The translations under genes and the position numbers were made by a program. The notes beneath the pieces were generated by a model that worked only from the letters and a program-made list of their open reading frames with translations, was not told where the DNA came from and searched no databases. Below are positions 32,865 to 40,617 of a DNA stretch of 64,000 nucleotides, piece after piece. Each line of letters starts with the position of its first letter. Position 1 is the stretch's first letter. Source of the stretch: Bacillota bacterium (GTDB lineage: Bacteria; Bacillota; Bacilli; Desulfuribacillales; Desulfuribacillaceae); NCBI GenBank assembly GCA_023388635.1, contig JAEWFW010000019.1:1-64000 (forward strand), in the 5' to 3' direction.

Positions 32865-34706
32865 TTATTTGACTTCTTTAGAAGCTGCTTCGGCAGACAA
32901 TTTTCCGGAGGTTAATGCCCATGCATTGTTGGCGCCTGAAGGTGAATCGTCACCCATGACTCCACCGGCAAGCTCACCTGCTGCGAAAAGCCCTGGTATC
33001 ACTGTATTGTTCTTATTCATAACTTGGAGGTCCGTATTAATGACCAGTCCGCCCATTGTTGTTGCGAAACGAGGTTTCTGTTCAACCAGATAATAAGGTC
33101 CGTCGCCTATTTGTTTTTTCAGATAGTCTGCTGAACGTCCGAAATCAGCATCCATTCCCGCCTGAACAAATCCATTGTAGCGGTCAACCGTAGTTTTTAG
33201 AACAGAAGCATCCATTCCTGCTTTTTCGGCAAGCTTTTCGATCGTATCGGCATGCAGAAAATGTGGTGTTGTCGATCCGTTATTTTCTAGCCATTCATTT
33301 ATATTGCTTTCAGAAATACCGGCTTCACTGACTTTCGGTCTGAATATATCAAACGTTGCCTGATCCATCAAAAGATACAGCATTTGATTTTTCTGAGCCA
33401 GCTCAACCTCAAGAATATTTCTGTTGCTTGACTTTTCATTTACAACTCTTTCTCCGCTTGTGTTAACAAGGATAGCACTTTCACTGAAAGCTGCAATATT
33501 ACCTGCAATTGTCGATTTTGCGATGCCTTCGGAAACTTCAACACCATTTGGATATCTCTTTCCGTATTCCATAAGGCGTGTTGCTGCATTAATACCTTCT
33601 GCGGTAGCCATAATAATGCCATCACCAGTGGAAGACAGCGGACCATAATAGAGCGCTGTATTCAGTTCGCTAGAAAGCAGCTCCTTATTGTTCCCATATC
33701 CACCAGTTGCCAATATAACGGCTTTAGCAGTTATATTGTAGGTTTTTCCTGTATTATCCTTTGCAATAACGCCTACAACGGTACCATTATTATCTGTAAC
33801 GAGTTTCTCTGCTCTAGTTTGCTTATATACTTCAATATTTGATCCATCAATTTTTGTTCTAGCCTGTGAGGCAAAGCCAGGTCCGCCGCCTTCATAAGCG
33901 AGCTCACGGTTATGAGAATATTCCGCCAACTTATGAAGTCCGCCCTTCATGTCATACTGAATTCCTACATATTTGTTCAGCCAATCGGTTGTTTCTCCGA
34001 CATTTTCGGCAAACAGAGTTAAAAGATCTAACACATTCTTTTGCGCTCCGTTTTTAAAGAAATCTTCAACCATACTTTCAGCACTGTCATCAGTTACGCC
34101 GGCTTCCTTTTGAAGGTTCGAAAGGGTTACGACTTGGTTTCCACCGCTGACAGCGATTGCGCCACCGATCACCGACGTTTTCTCAAGCAAAACAGTTTTT
34201 AAACCGAGCTCGTCAGCGCGAAGTGATGCTGCAATGCCTGCTGCTCCAGCACCGACAACTACTACGTCCGTTGTCAGTTCGGCGACTTCGTTAGAAGTGC
34301 CTTTTTCCCTTGCTATTTCAAAATCTGCCGGATCGCCGCCTGCCTGTTCAATGCATTTTCTTACCGCTTCAATAATTCCATTGGATGAGTTGGTAGCTCC
34401 TGATATTGTATCTACGGCAATCGTCTGCCCCTCAACAATTGCTTGTGGGATACCCTCGATGGCAGCATCTGATAAGCCCGGGGTTTCGCCATGCTGTAAA
34501 ATTGTTACAGAAGCGATTTTGCCGCCTTCAACTTTCATTTCAACCTGAATATCTCCATTATTTCCTTTGCCAATTTCCACATACGTTCCGTCTTTCAATG
34601 GACTAGTCTGTCCATCGTTGTTGTCTGCAGGACCCTCTGTTGTGCATCCTGCAAGCATACCGGCTAACATGATTGTTATTAAAAAAATCGATAGCGCCTT
34701 TTTCAA
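32865..34706 (-). CDS. FAD-dependent fumarate/urocanate reductase-like lipoprotein with FMN-binding domain
   Basis: 613 residues from TTG at 34706, with GGGGGAAGG upstream. A lipobox (MLAGC) near residue 21 makes it a lipoprotein. Residues about 38-118 are an FMN_bind domain with DTISGATNSS, whose last Thr/Ser normally carries covalent FMN. Residues about 140-605 are the FAD_binding_2 reductase: DVVVVGAGAAGIAASLRA (FAD loop), LLEKTSVIGGA, VILATGGYG, and GLFAAGELAGGVMG. This two-domain plan is that of extracytoplasmic flavin reductases for fumarate, urocanate, acrylate-like or other acceptors in anaerobic respiration. There are no heme CXXCH motifs, so electrons must come through FMN. The acceptor is unknown. 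A two-component system lies next to it. Confidence 0.87.
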   Translation of the reverse strand: MKKALSIFLITIMLAGMLAGCTTEGPADNNDGQTSPLKDGTYVEIGKGNNGDIQVEMKVEGGKIASVTILQHGETPGLSDAAIEGIPQAIVEGQTIAVDTISGATNSSNGIIEAVRKCIEQAGGDPADFEIAREKGTSNEVAELTTDVVVVGAGAAGIAASLRADELGLKTVLLEKTSVIGGAIAVSGGNQVVTLSNLQKEAGVTDDSAESMVEDFFKNGAQKNVLDLLTLFAENVGETTDWLNKYVGIQYDMKGGLHKLAEYSHNRELAYEGGGPGFASQARTKIDGSNIEVYKQTRAEKLVTDNNGTVVGVIAKDNTGKTYNITAKAVILATGGYGNNKELLSSELNTALYYGPLSSTGDGIIMATAEGINAATRLMEYGKRYPNGVEVSEGIAKSTIAGNIAAFSESAILVNTSGERVVNEKSSNRNILEVELAQKNQMLYLLMDQATFDIFRPKVSEAGISESNINEWLENNGSTTPHFLHADTIEKLAEKAGMDASVLKTTVDRYNGFVQAGMDADFGRSADYLKKQIGDGPYYLVEQKPRFATTMGGLVINTDLQVMNKNNTVIPGLFAAGELAGGVMGDDSPSGANNAWALTSGKLSAEAASKEVK

Positions 34707-34774
34707 TGTACCTTCCCCCTAGATATTTGATATATTTCTTACATGCATTAATTATAATATAGCTTTGATCAATG

Positions 34775-34797
34775 TTCTTTAAAATTACGGTAAAGAA
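34775..34797. promoter_or_regulatory. Candidate operator upstream of the flavin reductase gene
   Basis: A perfect inverted repeat TTCTTTA-N9-TAAAGAA lies about 70 bases upstream of the reductase start. On the minus strand, a TATAAT-like box (near 34752-34757) lies between it and the gene. It may be the site for the adjacent response regulator (inference). Confidence 0.35.
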
Positions 34798-34880
34798 TGT
34801 TTCCTAGAGAACGATTTATAAGGGGTATAATTTCAAAATGTGACAACGATTTTGTGACTGATTACTGTGGAGACAAACAT

Positions 34881-34908
34881 AAATACACCCATGCTTTTGG
34901 GCGTATTT
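34881..34908 (-). terminator. Weak terminator after histidine kinase gene
   Basis: The stem AAATACGCCC/GGGTGTATTT on the minus strand is followed by ATGTTTGTC, a poor T-run. Confidence 0.5.
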
Positions 34909-34932
34909 GGGTCTGAGATTAGATATTGTAAA

Positions 34933-36963
34933 TCAGATATTGCAAGATTCGGGAAGAAGAATTGTAACTTGTGTTCCTTGTCCCAACTGCGAATGAATAT
35001 GAATCGTTCCGTCATGTTTCTCAATAATTTCACGTGCAATAAACAGTCCTAATCCGGTAGATTCGTCACTGGTGGCTGTTTTTGTCCGCTTGTAATACTG
35101 TTCGAAAATATGTGGCAAATCAGTTTCTGGGATACCGATTCCATTATCTTGTACTATAATCTGAATTATGTTGTTCGATTTATGAGATAGTCCAATCTGT
35201 ATGTGACCGTTATCCCCAGTGTATTTTAATGCATTGTCAATGATGTTTTCCAACACTTGCTGTAGGCGGTCTTTATCAGCATTGATAAAAGCCTCGGCTG
35301 TGTCTGGTAAAAAAGATACTGTAATACGCTTAGCAGCAGCTTTGATTTCTAAATCCTTGATTATTTGAAGGATTAGCAATGATAAATTAAAGGTTGTTTT
35401 CATAAATTCCACTTTATTATCTTCTAATCTTGCCACGAGAAACAGGTCACTGATTAAACGGCTGAGATAGTTTAGCTTAGACTGTGTGCGTTTTAAATAT
35501 TGCAGCTCATCTTTGCGTTCTTTGACTATACCTTCGACAATAGCATCTATATAGCCTTTGATGATAAACAGGGGAGTTCTTAAATCATGAGAGATGTTTA
35601 AAAGCATTGTGTGTTTTCTCTGTTGTATTTCGATATTCTCGGCGTAAGATTGTTTTAATCGTTCCGTTTTTTCATCGACAAGTTGTTCAAGGTGTTCATT
35701 TATATACTCTAATTTAAGTGTCATTTGATCGGCTTCTTCAAATTTTTTAGCAAATTTATTTCCAACAGTCAGTACAATCATAATCGTGAATAACAGGTAT
35801 CCATAAAAGGAAGTATTTATATATACGTTCAAAGCGCCTACAGCAAGCAGTCCGGTATTGACAGAGGTTTCAAATACGAAAGTAATAAAAAAGGCGAGGG
35901 CACCAGCTAAGAGAAGGCTGTTTGTGCGACTATCTAGATATGCTTTTACAATAATAACAGCATTTAATGGAGCGAGAATACGTCCCAAATAGAGATTTAG
36001 GTTTCCGTGAATGCCGATTGTTTGCAAAGGGACGAATGCAAATAGAATAGCACATACAGTTGCGGTGATAAAAAACAGTCCATGCCAGCGTTTTATTTTG
36101 GAACCATAGAATAGAGTGCTACAAAGCATAAAAATTAAAATTAGGTTCAGTGGGACTGCTAAAAGAATCAAGTTTTTCCAGACCTCAGCCTCTAGATAGA
36201 TATTTGTAACTGATGATATGTTTGAATCTAGGAAATGGGCGATCGCATTATTGATCCCCAATAGTCCTAAGTATAATAAGTAGGTTTCGCTTCTTTTGTT
36301 TTTGAACAGAGAAAAGCTAAAGACGACAATTAAAAAATAAATTCCGATTGCAATTGTGTTTAGCAGCAAATTGACATTTTCGACACGGTACAGGGCACCC
36401 GGAGTTCCGATGAATATTTTGCCGGGACGCTCGCGGTGGCTGATGCGATTTAATGTCTGCATAACAATATCGAGTTCGTATCCTTGTCCGATAGTTTCAT
36501 ACATTTCCGAATCAAGCTCAATTGTGTTCATTCTCAGGATGCGTTGGCTCGCTTCATCAAAGCGGTAATTCATAACGATATCGCCATTGATCCAGAGCTT
36601 GAAGGCTTTCATGTCAGGAATTAAAAGAGCGAGTTGCTCAGGTGTATCGAGTATCAGCTTGAGTCGGTAGGTGCGCTGGTAAACCCTTGGCGAGATGCTA
36701 TCATATTTTTCAGTCAAGTAGACTTTGTCGGCAGTGGACTGCATAATCTCTTCAGGGGTGAGCAGCACGCCTTCGTATAATTCCCATTCCCCGCCGAGGA
36801 GGTATTTGGTCGGGGGTGTCCAGACTTGCTCGGTAAGGTCAAGTACACCTTGTTCAGCATGTAGTTGGTAGGCAGTTTCGTTGTAATCAGACATCCACCA
36901 AAAAATAAATATACACAAAAGAATGAGACACGTAAGAATAACTTGCCTTTTTCTCAATTCCAT
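34933..36963 (-). CDS. Sensor histidine kinase, 7TMR-DISM type
   Basis: 676 residues from ATG at 36963, with GGAAGGG upstream; the longer frame back to 37098 overlaps the response regulator gene and has no ribosome site. One helix near residues 8-25 is followed by an external domain of about 160 residues (LLGGEWELYEGVLLTPEEI), about seven membrane helices (residues about 200-395) and a coiled linker. The kinase follows: H-box LNISHDLRTPL, N-box NIIDNALKYT, G1 VQDNGIGIP and G2 STGLGLFIAREI. The 7TMR-DISM class senses extracellular ligands, often carbohydrates or organic acids. It is divergent from its response regulator and upstream of the flavin reductase, whose substrate may be the signal. 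Confidence 0.9.
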   Translation of the reverse strand: MELRKRQVILTCLILLCIFIFWWMSDYNETAYQLHAEQGVLDLTEQVWTPPTKYLLGGEWELYEGVLLTPEEIMQSTADKVYLTEKYDSISPRVYQRTYRLKLILDTPEQLALLIPDMKAFKLWINGDIVMNYRFDEASQRILRMNTIELDSEMYETIGQGYELDIVMQTLNRISHRERPGKIFIGTPGALYRVENVNLLLNTIAIGIYFLIVVFSFSLFKNKRSETYLLYLGLLGINNAIAHFLDSNISSVTNIYLEAEVWKNLILLAVPLNLILIFMLCSTLFYGSKIKRWHGLFFITATVCAILFAFVPLQTIGIHGNLNLYLGRILAPLNAVIIVKAYLDSRTNSLLLAGALAFFITFVFETSVNTGLLAVGALNVYINTSFYGYLLFTIMIVLTVGNKFAKKFEEADQMTLKLEYINEHLEQLVDEKTERLKQSYAENIEIQQRKHTMLLNISHDLRTPLFIIKGYIDAIVEGIVKERKDELQYLKRTQSKLNYLSRLISDLFLVARLEDNKVEFMKTTFNLSLLILQIIKDLEIKAAAKRITVSFLPDTAEAFINADKDRLQQVLENIIDNALKYTGDNGHIQIGLSHKSNNIIQIIVQDNGIGIPETDLPHIFEQYYKRTKTATSDESTGLGLFIAREIIEKHDGTIHIHSQLGQGTQVTILLPESCNI

Positions 36964-37030
36964 AGGGCACCCTTCCTGTTGATTCGATTGATCGTTTCTA
37001 ATATTGTATAATAAAGATGGAGGTGACATC

Positions 37031-37717
37031 ATGTTTAAAATTCTACTCGTTGAGGACGACATGGATATATGCGAAATTATTAGAATTAATTTGGTCAATG
37101 CTGACTATGCTGTGACACTTACCCATACAAAAAATGAGGCAATTCACGCAATTGAAAACGAGAAGTTTGATCTGATCTTATTAGACATCATGTTACCTGA
37201 TGGTAACGGGGTTGAACTGTGCGCGGAAATAAGGAAACGAGTCCATTCACCAATTATTTTCATAAGTTGCCTTGATGATGATAGTACTATTATACAGGCA
37301 TTAAAGATGGGCGGAGACGATTATCTTGTGAAGCCTTTCAACCTCAGCATCTTATTGGCAAGGATTGATGCCCATATGCGCCGTGTCCAAATGGAACGAA
37401 GAATCGCCGGACAAGAACACAGCCTGCAAATTGGCAACATTAAAATTGGTCTTGATGATCATACAATTTATAAAAATAATCAAGCAATCTATTTATCGCC
37501 GATCGAGTTTGATATATTGTCATATATGTTTGAAAATCCCGACAGAATTTTAAGCCTGGAAGAGATTTATCAGAATGTATGGAATGAGCCGAGCGTTGAT
37601 GATGTCAGAACTGTAAAAGTACATGTAAGCAATCTGAGAAGGAAACTGGAAGACGATCCTGTCGATCCCAAACATATAAAGACAATCAGGCGAATAGGAT
37701 ATTTATTTCATCCGTAA
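37031..37717 (+). CDS. OmpR-family response regulator
   Basis: 228 residues from ATG at 37031, with GGAGGTGA 4-5 bases upstream. The receiver domain has acidic pair VEDDMD, phosphoacceptor Asp in LILLDIMLPDGNG (about residue 52), the Ser of FISCLDD at the usual Thr/Ser position, and Lys in YLVKPFN. The C-terminal winged helix ends VKVHVSNLRRKLEDDP and IKTIRRIGYLF, as in OmpR/PhoB proteins. It is read divergently from the kinase gene, with only 67 bases between starts, and is the kinase's likely partner. The likely target is the flavin reductase gene (inference). Confidence 0.92.
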   Translation: MFKILLVEDDMDICEIIRINLVNADYAVTLTHTKNEAIHAIENEKFDLILLDIMLPDGNGVELCAEIRKRVHSPIIFISCLDDDSTIIQALKMGGDDYLVKPFNLSILLARIDAHMRRVQMERRIAGQEHSLQIGNIKIGLDDHTIYKNNQAIYLSPIEFDILSYMFENPDRILSLEEIYQNVWNEPSVDDVRTVKVHVSNLRRKLEDDPVDPKHIKTIRRIGYLFHP

Positions 37718-37773
37718 TATTCCCAATATTATCACAAATCTTTTATATTTCCTCAATCAAAGTTAAAAAATAA

Positions 37774-37811
37774 AGCGTCTAGAGATCAGTCAAAACTGAC
37801 TTCTAGACGCT
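37774..37811. terminator. Bidirectional terminator between response regulator and rqcH
   Basis: The 10-bp stem AGCGTCTAGA/TCTAGACGCT, extended inside by GATCAGTC/GACT pairs, is followed on the minus strand by TTATTTTTT. It mainly serves rqcH; the plus-strand T-run is poor. Confidence 0.78.
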
Positions 37812-37834
37812 CTTAGTTGAAGACTATAGTGACA

Positions 37835-39583
37835 TTATAGTCTTTGCATAGCGTGAATCTGTTGTTCTTCCGGTGTAACGTAGATTGTGTTCTGCTGTTC
37901 GTATATGACGTACCCTGGTTTAGCGCCGCTTGGTTTTTTGACGTTTTTGATTTGGGTATAATCGACAGGAATTTGACCGGAGCCGCGTGCTTTGCTGTAG
38001 TAGGCTGCGAGTAATGCTGCTTCTGTCAATGTCGCATCGTCGGGATTCTGACTGCGGATGACGACATGGGACCCGGGGATGTTTTTGGTATGCAGCCAGA
38101 TTTCCTGTTTGCCGGCAATTTGTGTCGTCAGCATGTCATTCTGTTTGTTGTTTCTGCCTACCCATATCTCCACACCGGTCGATGAACGGTATTTTAAAGG
38201 CACCGATTTTTGGCGCTGTTTTTGTTTTTTTGATTTAGCATCGCGCGCGGGTGCGAGATAACCTTCTTCCTCTAACTCTTGGCGGATATCAGGGATATCC
38301 TGTAAGTCGGCGGTATCAAGCAGTTGCATGACAGACTCTAAATACAGTTGTTCCTGTTGGGCGAGTTCAATTTGCTCTGTCACTTTGGGAATACTGTTTT
38401 TTTGTTTGTTATATTTTTTGTAGTAATTTTGTGCGTTTTGCACAGGTGTCATTCGCACATCGAGCGGAATGACAATCGTCGCTTGATCAGGGTGATAGTA
38501 ATCTACGACCTCAGCTTGCGCTTGTCCTTTAGTGATTTGATACAAATTTGCCGTCAGCAATTCGCCCATCAGTTTATAGCGTTCCGCTTCCCGGGCATTG
38601 TTCAAGGTGTCTTGTAACTTGACTATTTTATTGATCGTGCGCTTGTGAGCAGAGGCGAGCTTCTGGGATATTCCTTGTGTCTCCCTCTGTACAAAAATCT
38701 GCTGTGTTTTGTGCAGGTAATATTGTTCAACGCACTCGTTCATCGTAGTTAGACGAACAATTTCCGATTCCCGGTGAGTATGTGTCAGATCAATTGCGGA
38801 AAATTCCCGGTACACTCCCTGGGCATTTTTTACAATGGAAGGCTGGTATCGGTGGTCTAACAAATCGTCTCGTAATTGCAGTGCAACTTGTTGCAGTTTC
38901 GTGTGATCCTGTTCTGCACGGAACCACATTTCACTGGATATGAGCGGACTGATACCCTGGAAATTTGCCAGGAAAAACTTTTCCCATTGCTGAGGTTCCC
39001 CCTGAAGTTCACGCGTTGTCCAATCACTGTATAGCTGTTGAAGAGTAGTCTGTTCGATTGTCAGCAGATTGTGTTTTTCTTGGGACGGCGGCGTGATGTA
39101 CTCCCTGCCGGGAAGCAGCTCGCGATAGCTGTTGACTTGCCGGTTTACATGGTGAACAGAATCTAAGATGTTTTTTTTGCCTGGATCGACTAAGATAATA
39201 TTGCTGTGTCGTCCCATGATTTCGACGATCAGCCAAAATTGCACGGGGTCACCGATTTCATTCGTCGATTCAAATTCAAATCGGATCACGCGTTCGAGAT
39301 TCCATTGGCTGATATGTTTAATATAGCTATTTTCCAAATGTTTTCTCAATAGCATGCAAAACATTGGCGGCGTATCCGGGTTGACGAATTTTGTATCTGT
39401 CAGATGGACACGTGGGTGCGTGGGGTCGGCTGATAAAAGAAGTTGATGGTTGGCTCCCCGCGTGCGAAGGCGCAAAACGATTTCTTTTGCCAGTGGTTGA
39501 TATATTTTATCGACTCTGCCGCCGACTAATGTATTAGAGAGTTCATGGGTAATTGCGTGTAGTGTAATGCCGTCGTATGCCAT
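37835..39583 (-). CDS. rqcH: Ribosome quality control protein RqcH (NFACT family)
   Basis: 582 residues from ATG at 39583, with AAAAGGTGAC upstream; the track-length frame from 39679 lacks a site. RqcH binds stalled 50S-peptidyl-tRNA complexes and recruits Ala-tRNA to add C-terminal alanine tails. NFACT-N is seen in MAYDGITLHAITHELSN, GGRVDKIYQP, and LRKHLENSYIKHISQ; the coiled coil lies about residues 270-430. NFACT-R is seen as VEIWVGRNNKQNDMLT, the RNA-binding block, then EIWLHTKNIPGSHVVIRS. Older annotation calls these fibronectin-binding proteins. It is a single gene with an unusual hairpin-rich leader. Confidence 0.92.
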   Translation of the reverse strand: MAYDGITLHAITHELSNTLVGGRVDKIYQPLAKEIVLRLRTRGANHQLLLSADPTHPRVHLTDTKFVNPDTPPMFCMLLRKHLENSYIKHISQWNLERVIRFEFESTNEIGDPVQFWLIVEIMGRHSNIILVDPGKKNILDSVHHVNRQVNSYRELLPGREYITPPSQEKHNLLTIEQTTLQQLYSDWTTRELQGEPQQWEKFFLANFQGISPLISSEMWFRAEQDHTKLQQVALQLRDDLLDHRYQPSIVKNAQGVYREFSAIDLTHTHRESEIVRLTTMNECVEQYYLHKTQQIFVQRETQGISQKLASAHKRTINKIVKLQDTLNNAREAERYKLMGELLTANLYQITKGQAQAEVVDYYHPDQATIVIPLDVRMTPVQNAQNYYKKYNKQKNSIPKVTEQIELAQQEQLYLESVMQLLDTADLQDIPDIRQELEEEGYLAPARDAKSKKQKQRQKSVPLKYRSSTGVEIWVGRNNKQNDMLTTQIAGKQEIWLHTKNIPGSHVVIRSQNPDDATLTEAALLAAYYSKARGSGQIPVDYTQIKNVKKPSGAKPGYVIYEQQNTIYVTPEEQQIHAMQRL

Positions 39584-39609
39584 AAATGTCACCTTTTCAT
39601 AATAAAGTA

Positions 39610-39717
39610 AGACTTGATTCAGGTGGAGTCTTTCCCCCATCTGAATTTTAGTCGCACTTATCCAGAAACTTAGCGTCACTTGCGTCCCACTAAGAAGAGG
39701 GAGTCTTAGTGACGGTT
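39610..39717 (-). ncRNA. Structured element B in rqcH leader, related to element A at 18503
   Basis: On the minus strand: outer stem CGTCACT/AGTGACG enclosing TCCC/GGGA with loop TCTTCTTAGT, then GACGCTAAG, then a second hairpin ATTCAGATGG/CCACCTGAAT with GGGAAAGACT between. Element A shows the same order (TAAG, TCCC, CTTC-TTTTAG, GGGA, ACGCTAGG, ATTCAGATGG-GG-AAAAG, CTCC-CCT-AAT-AAG). Sequences of the outer stems differ while pairing is kept. It lies 27 bases before the rqcH start codon. Regulatory RNA or a palindromic mobile-element relic. Confidence 0.45.
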
Positions 39718-39961
39718 AGTTATCGGATAAAAATTCGTTTTGCAAATATTATACCATGGAATGACAAAATGCGATAATTGACTTGTATGGAATCGTCTTG
39801 CTACACGCGCTTGGATTATGTTGACAATTCGTGGTATTATAAATAGGAAGAAGCGAGCGAACGTTGAGGAAGCTTAAGAATGACCTTAAGCTTCCTTCAT
39901 TTCATTGTTTAAAACCGGTAGATATATTGAATGCTGATGAAGAAACGGATGAGAATCGACT
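39718..39961. promoter_or_regulatory. Divergent rqcH-dedA control region
   Basis: With element B this completes a 378-base gene-free stretch. It contains TTGGAT (39811-39816), 18 bases, then TATTAT (39835-39840), a plausible dedA promoter; a TTGACA at 39821 is badly spaced. A perfect 11-bp hairpin GGAAGCTTAAG/CTTAAGCTTCC (39868-39895) lies in the dedA leader, followed by only a broken T-run, so it is an attenuator or upstream terminator at best. Confidence 0.45.
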
Positions 39962-40564
39962 ATGGAATTGTTACAGATGATTGAGCAGTTGTTTGCAGAA
40001 TATGGATATTTGGTATTGCTAATTGGTATACCGCTTGATGCGATTGCGTTGCCTATACCTCCGGGCAATACGACATTGGCATATACGGGGTATCTTGCAT
40101 ATAAAGGCGTACTCCAATTGGGACCGGCTTTGCTGGCGGCATATATAGGATCCACGTTCGGTATTACTATCACGTATTTGTTGGGCAGACAATTAGGGGT
40201 ACCAATTATCGAAAAATACGGAAAATGGTTGTCGCTGAAACCTGAAAATGTCAGCAAAACAGAAGAGTATCATGAGCGATTTGGCAATAAAATTTTATTA
40301 TTTAGCTATTTCATGCCGGGAGTCAGACAGTTTATCGGGTATTTCTTCGGTATTTCCTGTATGCCGTTTCGGACATTTGCTATTTATGCTTATACGGGTT
40401 CCGCTCTATGGGTGTCGTTTTTTATCGGCATCGGGTATAGATTTGGAGAAAAATGGCAGAGAGTGTTCTTGCTCGTGGAAGATTTTTTGCTGTATATATT
40501 TATTGGGATCTGCGTTGTAGTGATCGGGTATTTATTTTTTAAAAAATTGTGCCGCCGCAAATAG
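39962..40564 (+). CDS. DedA-family membrane protein
   Basis: 200 residues from ATG at 39962; the ribosome site is weak. Some five hydrophobic segments and the DedA blocks are present: ALPIPPGNTTLAYTGYLA, AAYIGSTFGITITYLLGR, FGNKILLFSYFMPGVRQFIGYFFG and the terminal helix. DedA/SNARE-associated proteins are proton-coupled lipid carriers or scramblases; several recycle undecaprenyl phosphate or phosphatidylethanolamine. FSYFMPGVRQFIGYF includes the conserved Arg of the re-entrant loop. It is a single gene. Confidence 0.9.
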   Translation: MELLQMIEQLFAEYGYLVLLIGIPLDAIALPIPPGNTTLAYTGYLAYKGVLQLGPALLAAYIGSTFGITITYLLGRQLGVPIIEKYGKWLSLKPENVSKTEEYHERFGNKILLFSYFMPGVRQFIGYFFGISCMPFRTFAIYAYTGSALWVSFFIGIGYRFGEKWQRVFLLVEDFLLYIFIGICVVVIGYLFFKKLCRRK

Positions 40565-40617
40565 GGTGAGTAATTTTGTTACGGAAATAGTAATTTTAAT
40601 AACGTGGAAGATTTTAT

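Noticed and set aside
34750..34800. FNR-type site upstream of the flavin reductase gene
   Set aside because: TTGATCAA is present but without the four-base gap of the FNR consensus TTGAT-N4-ATCAA.
37004..37098. Extended N-terminus of the histidine kinase overlapping the response regulator gene
   Set aside because: The extra residues have no ribosome site and would cross the divergent gene start; ATG at 36963 has a proper site.
39661..39720. Rho-independent terminator upstream of rqcH
   Set aside because: The CACTAAGA/TCTTAGTG hairpin is not followed by a T-run on either strand.
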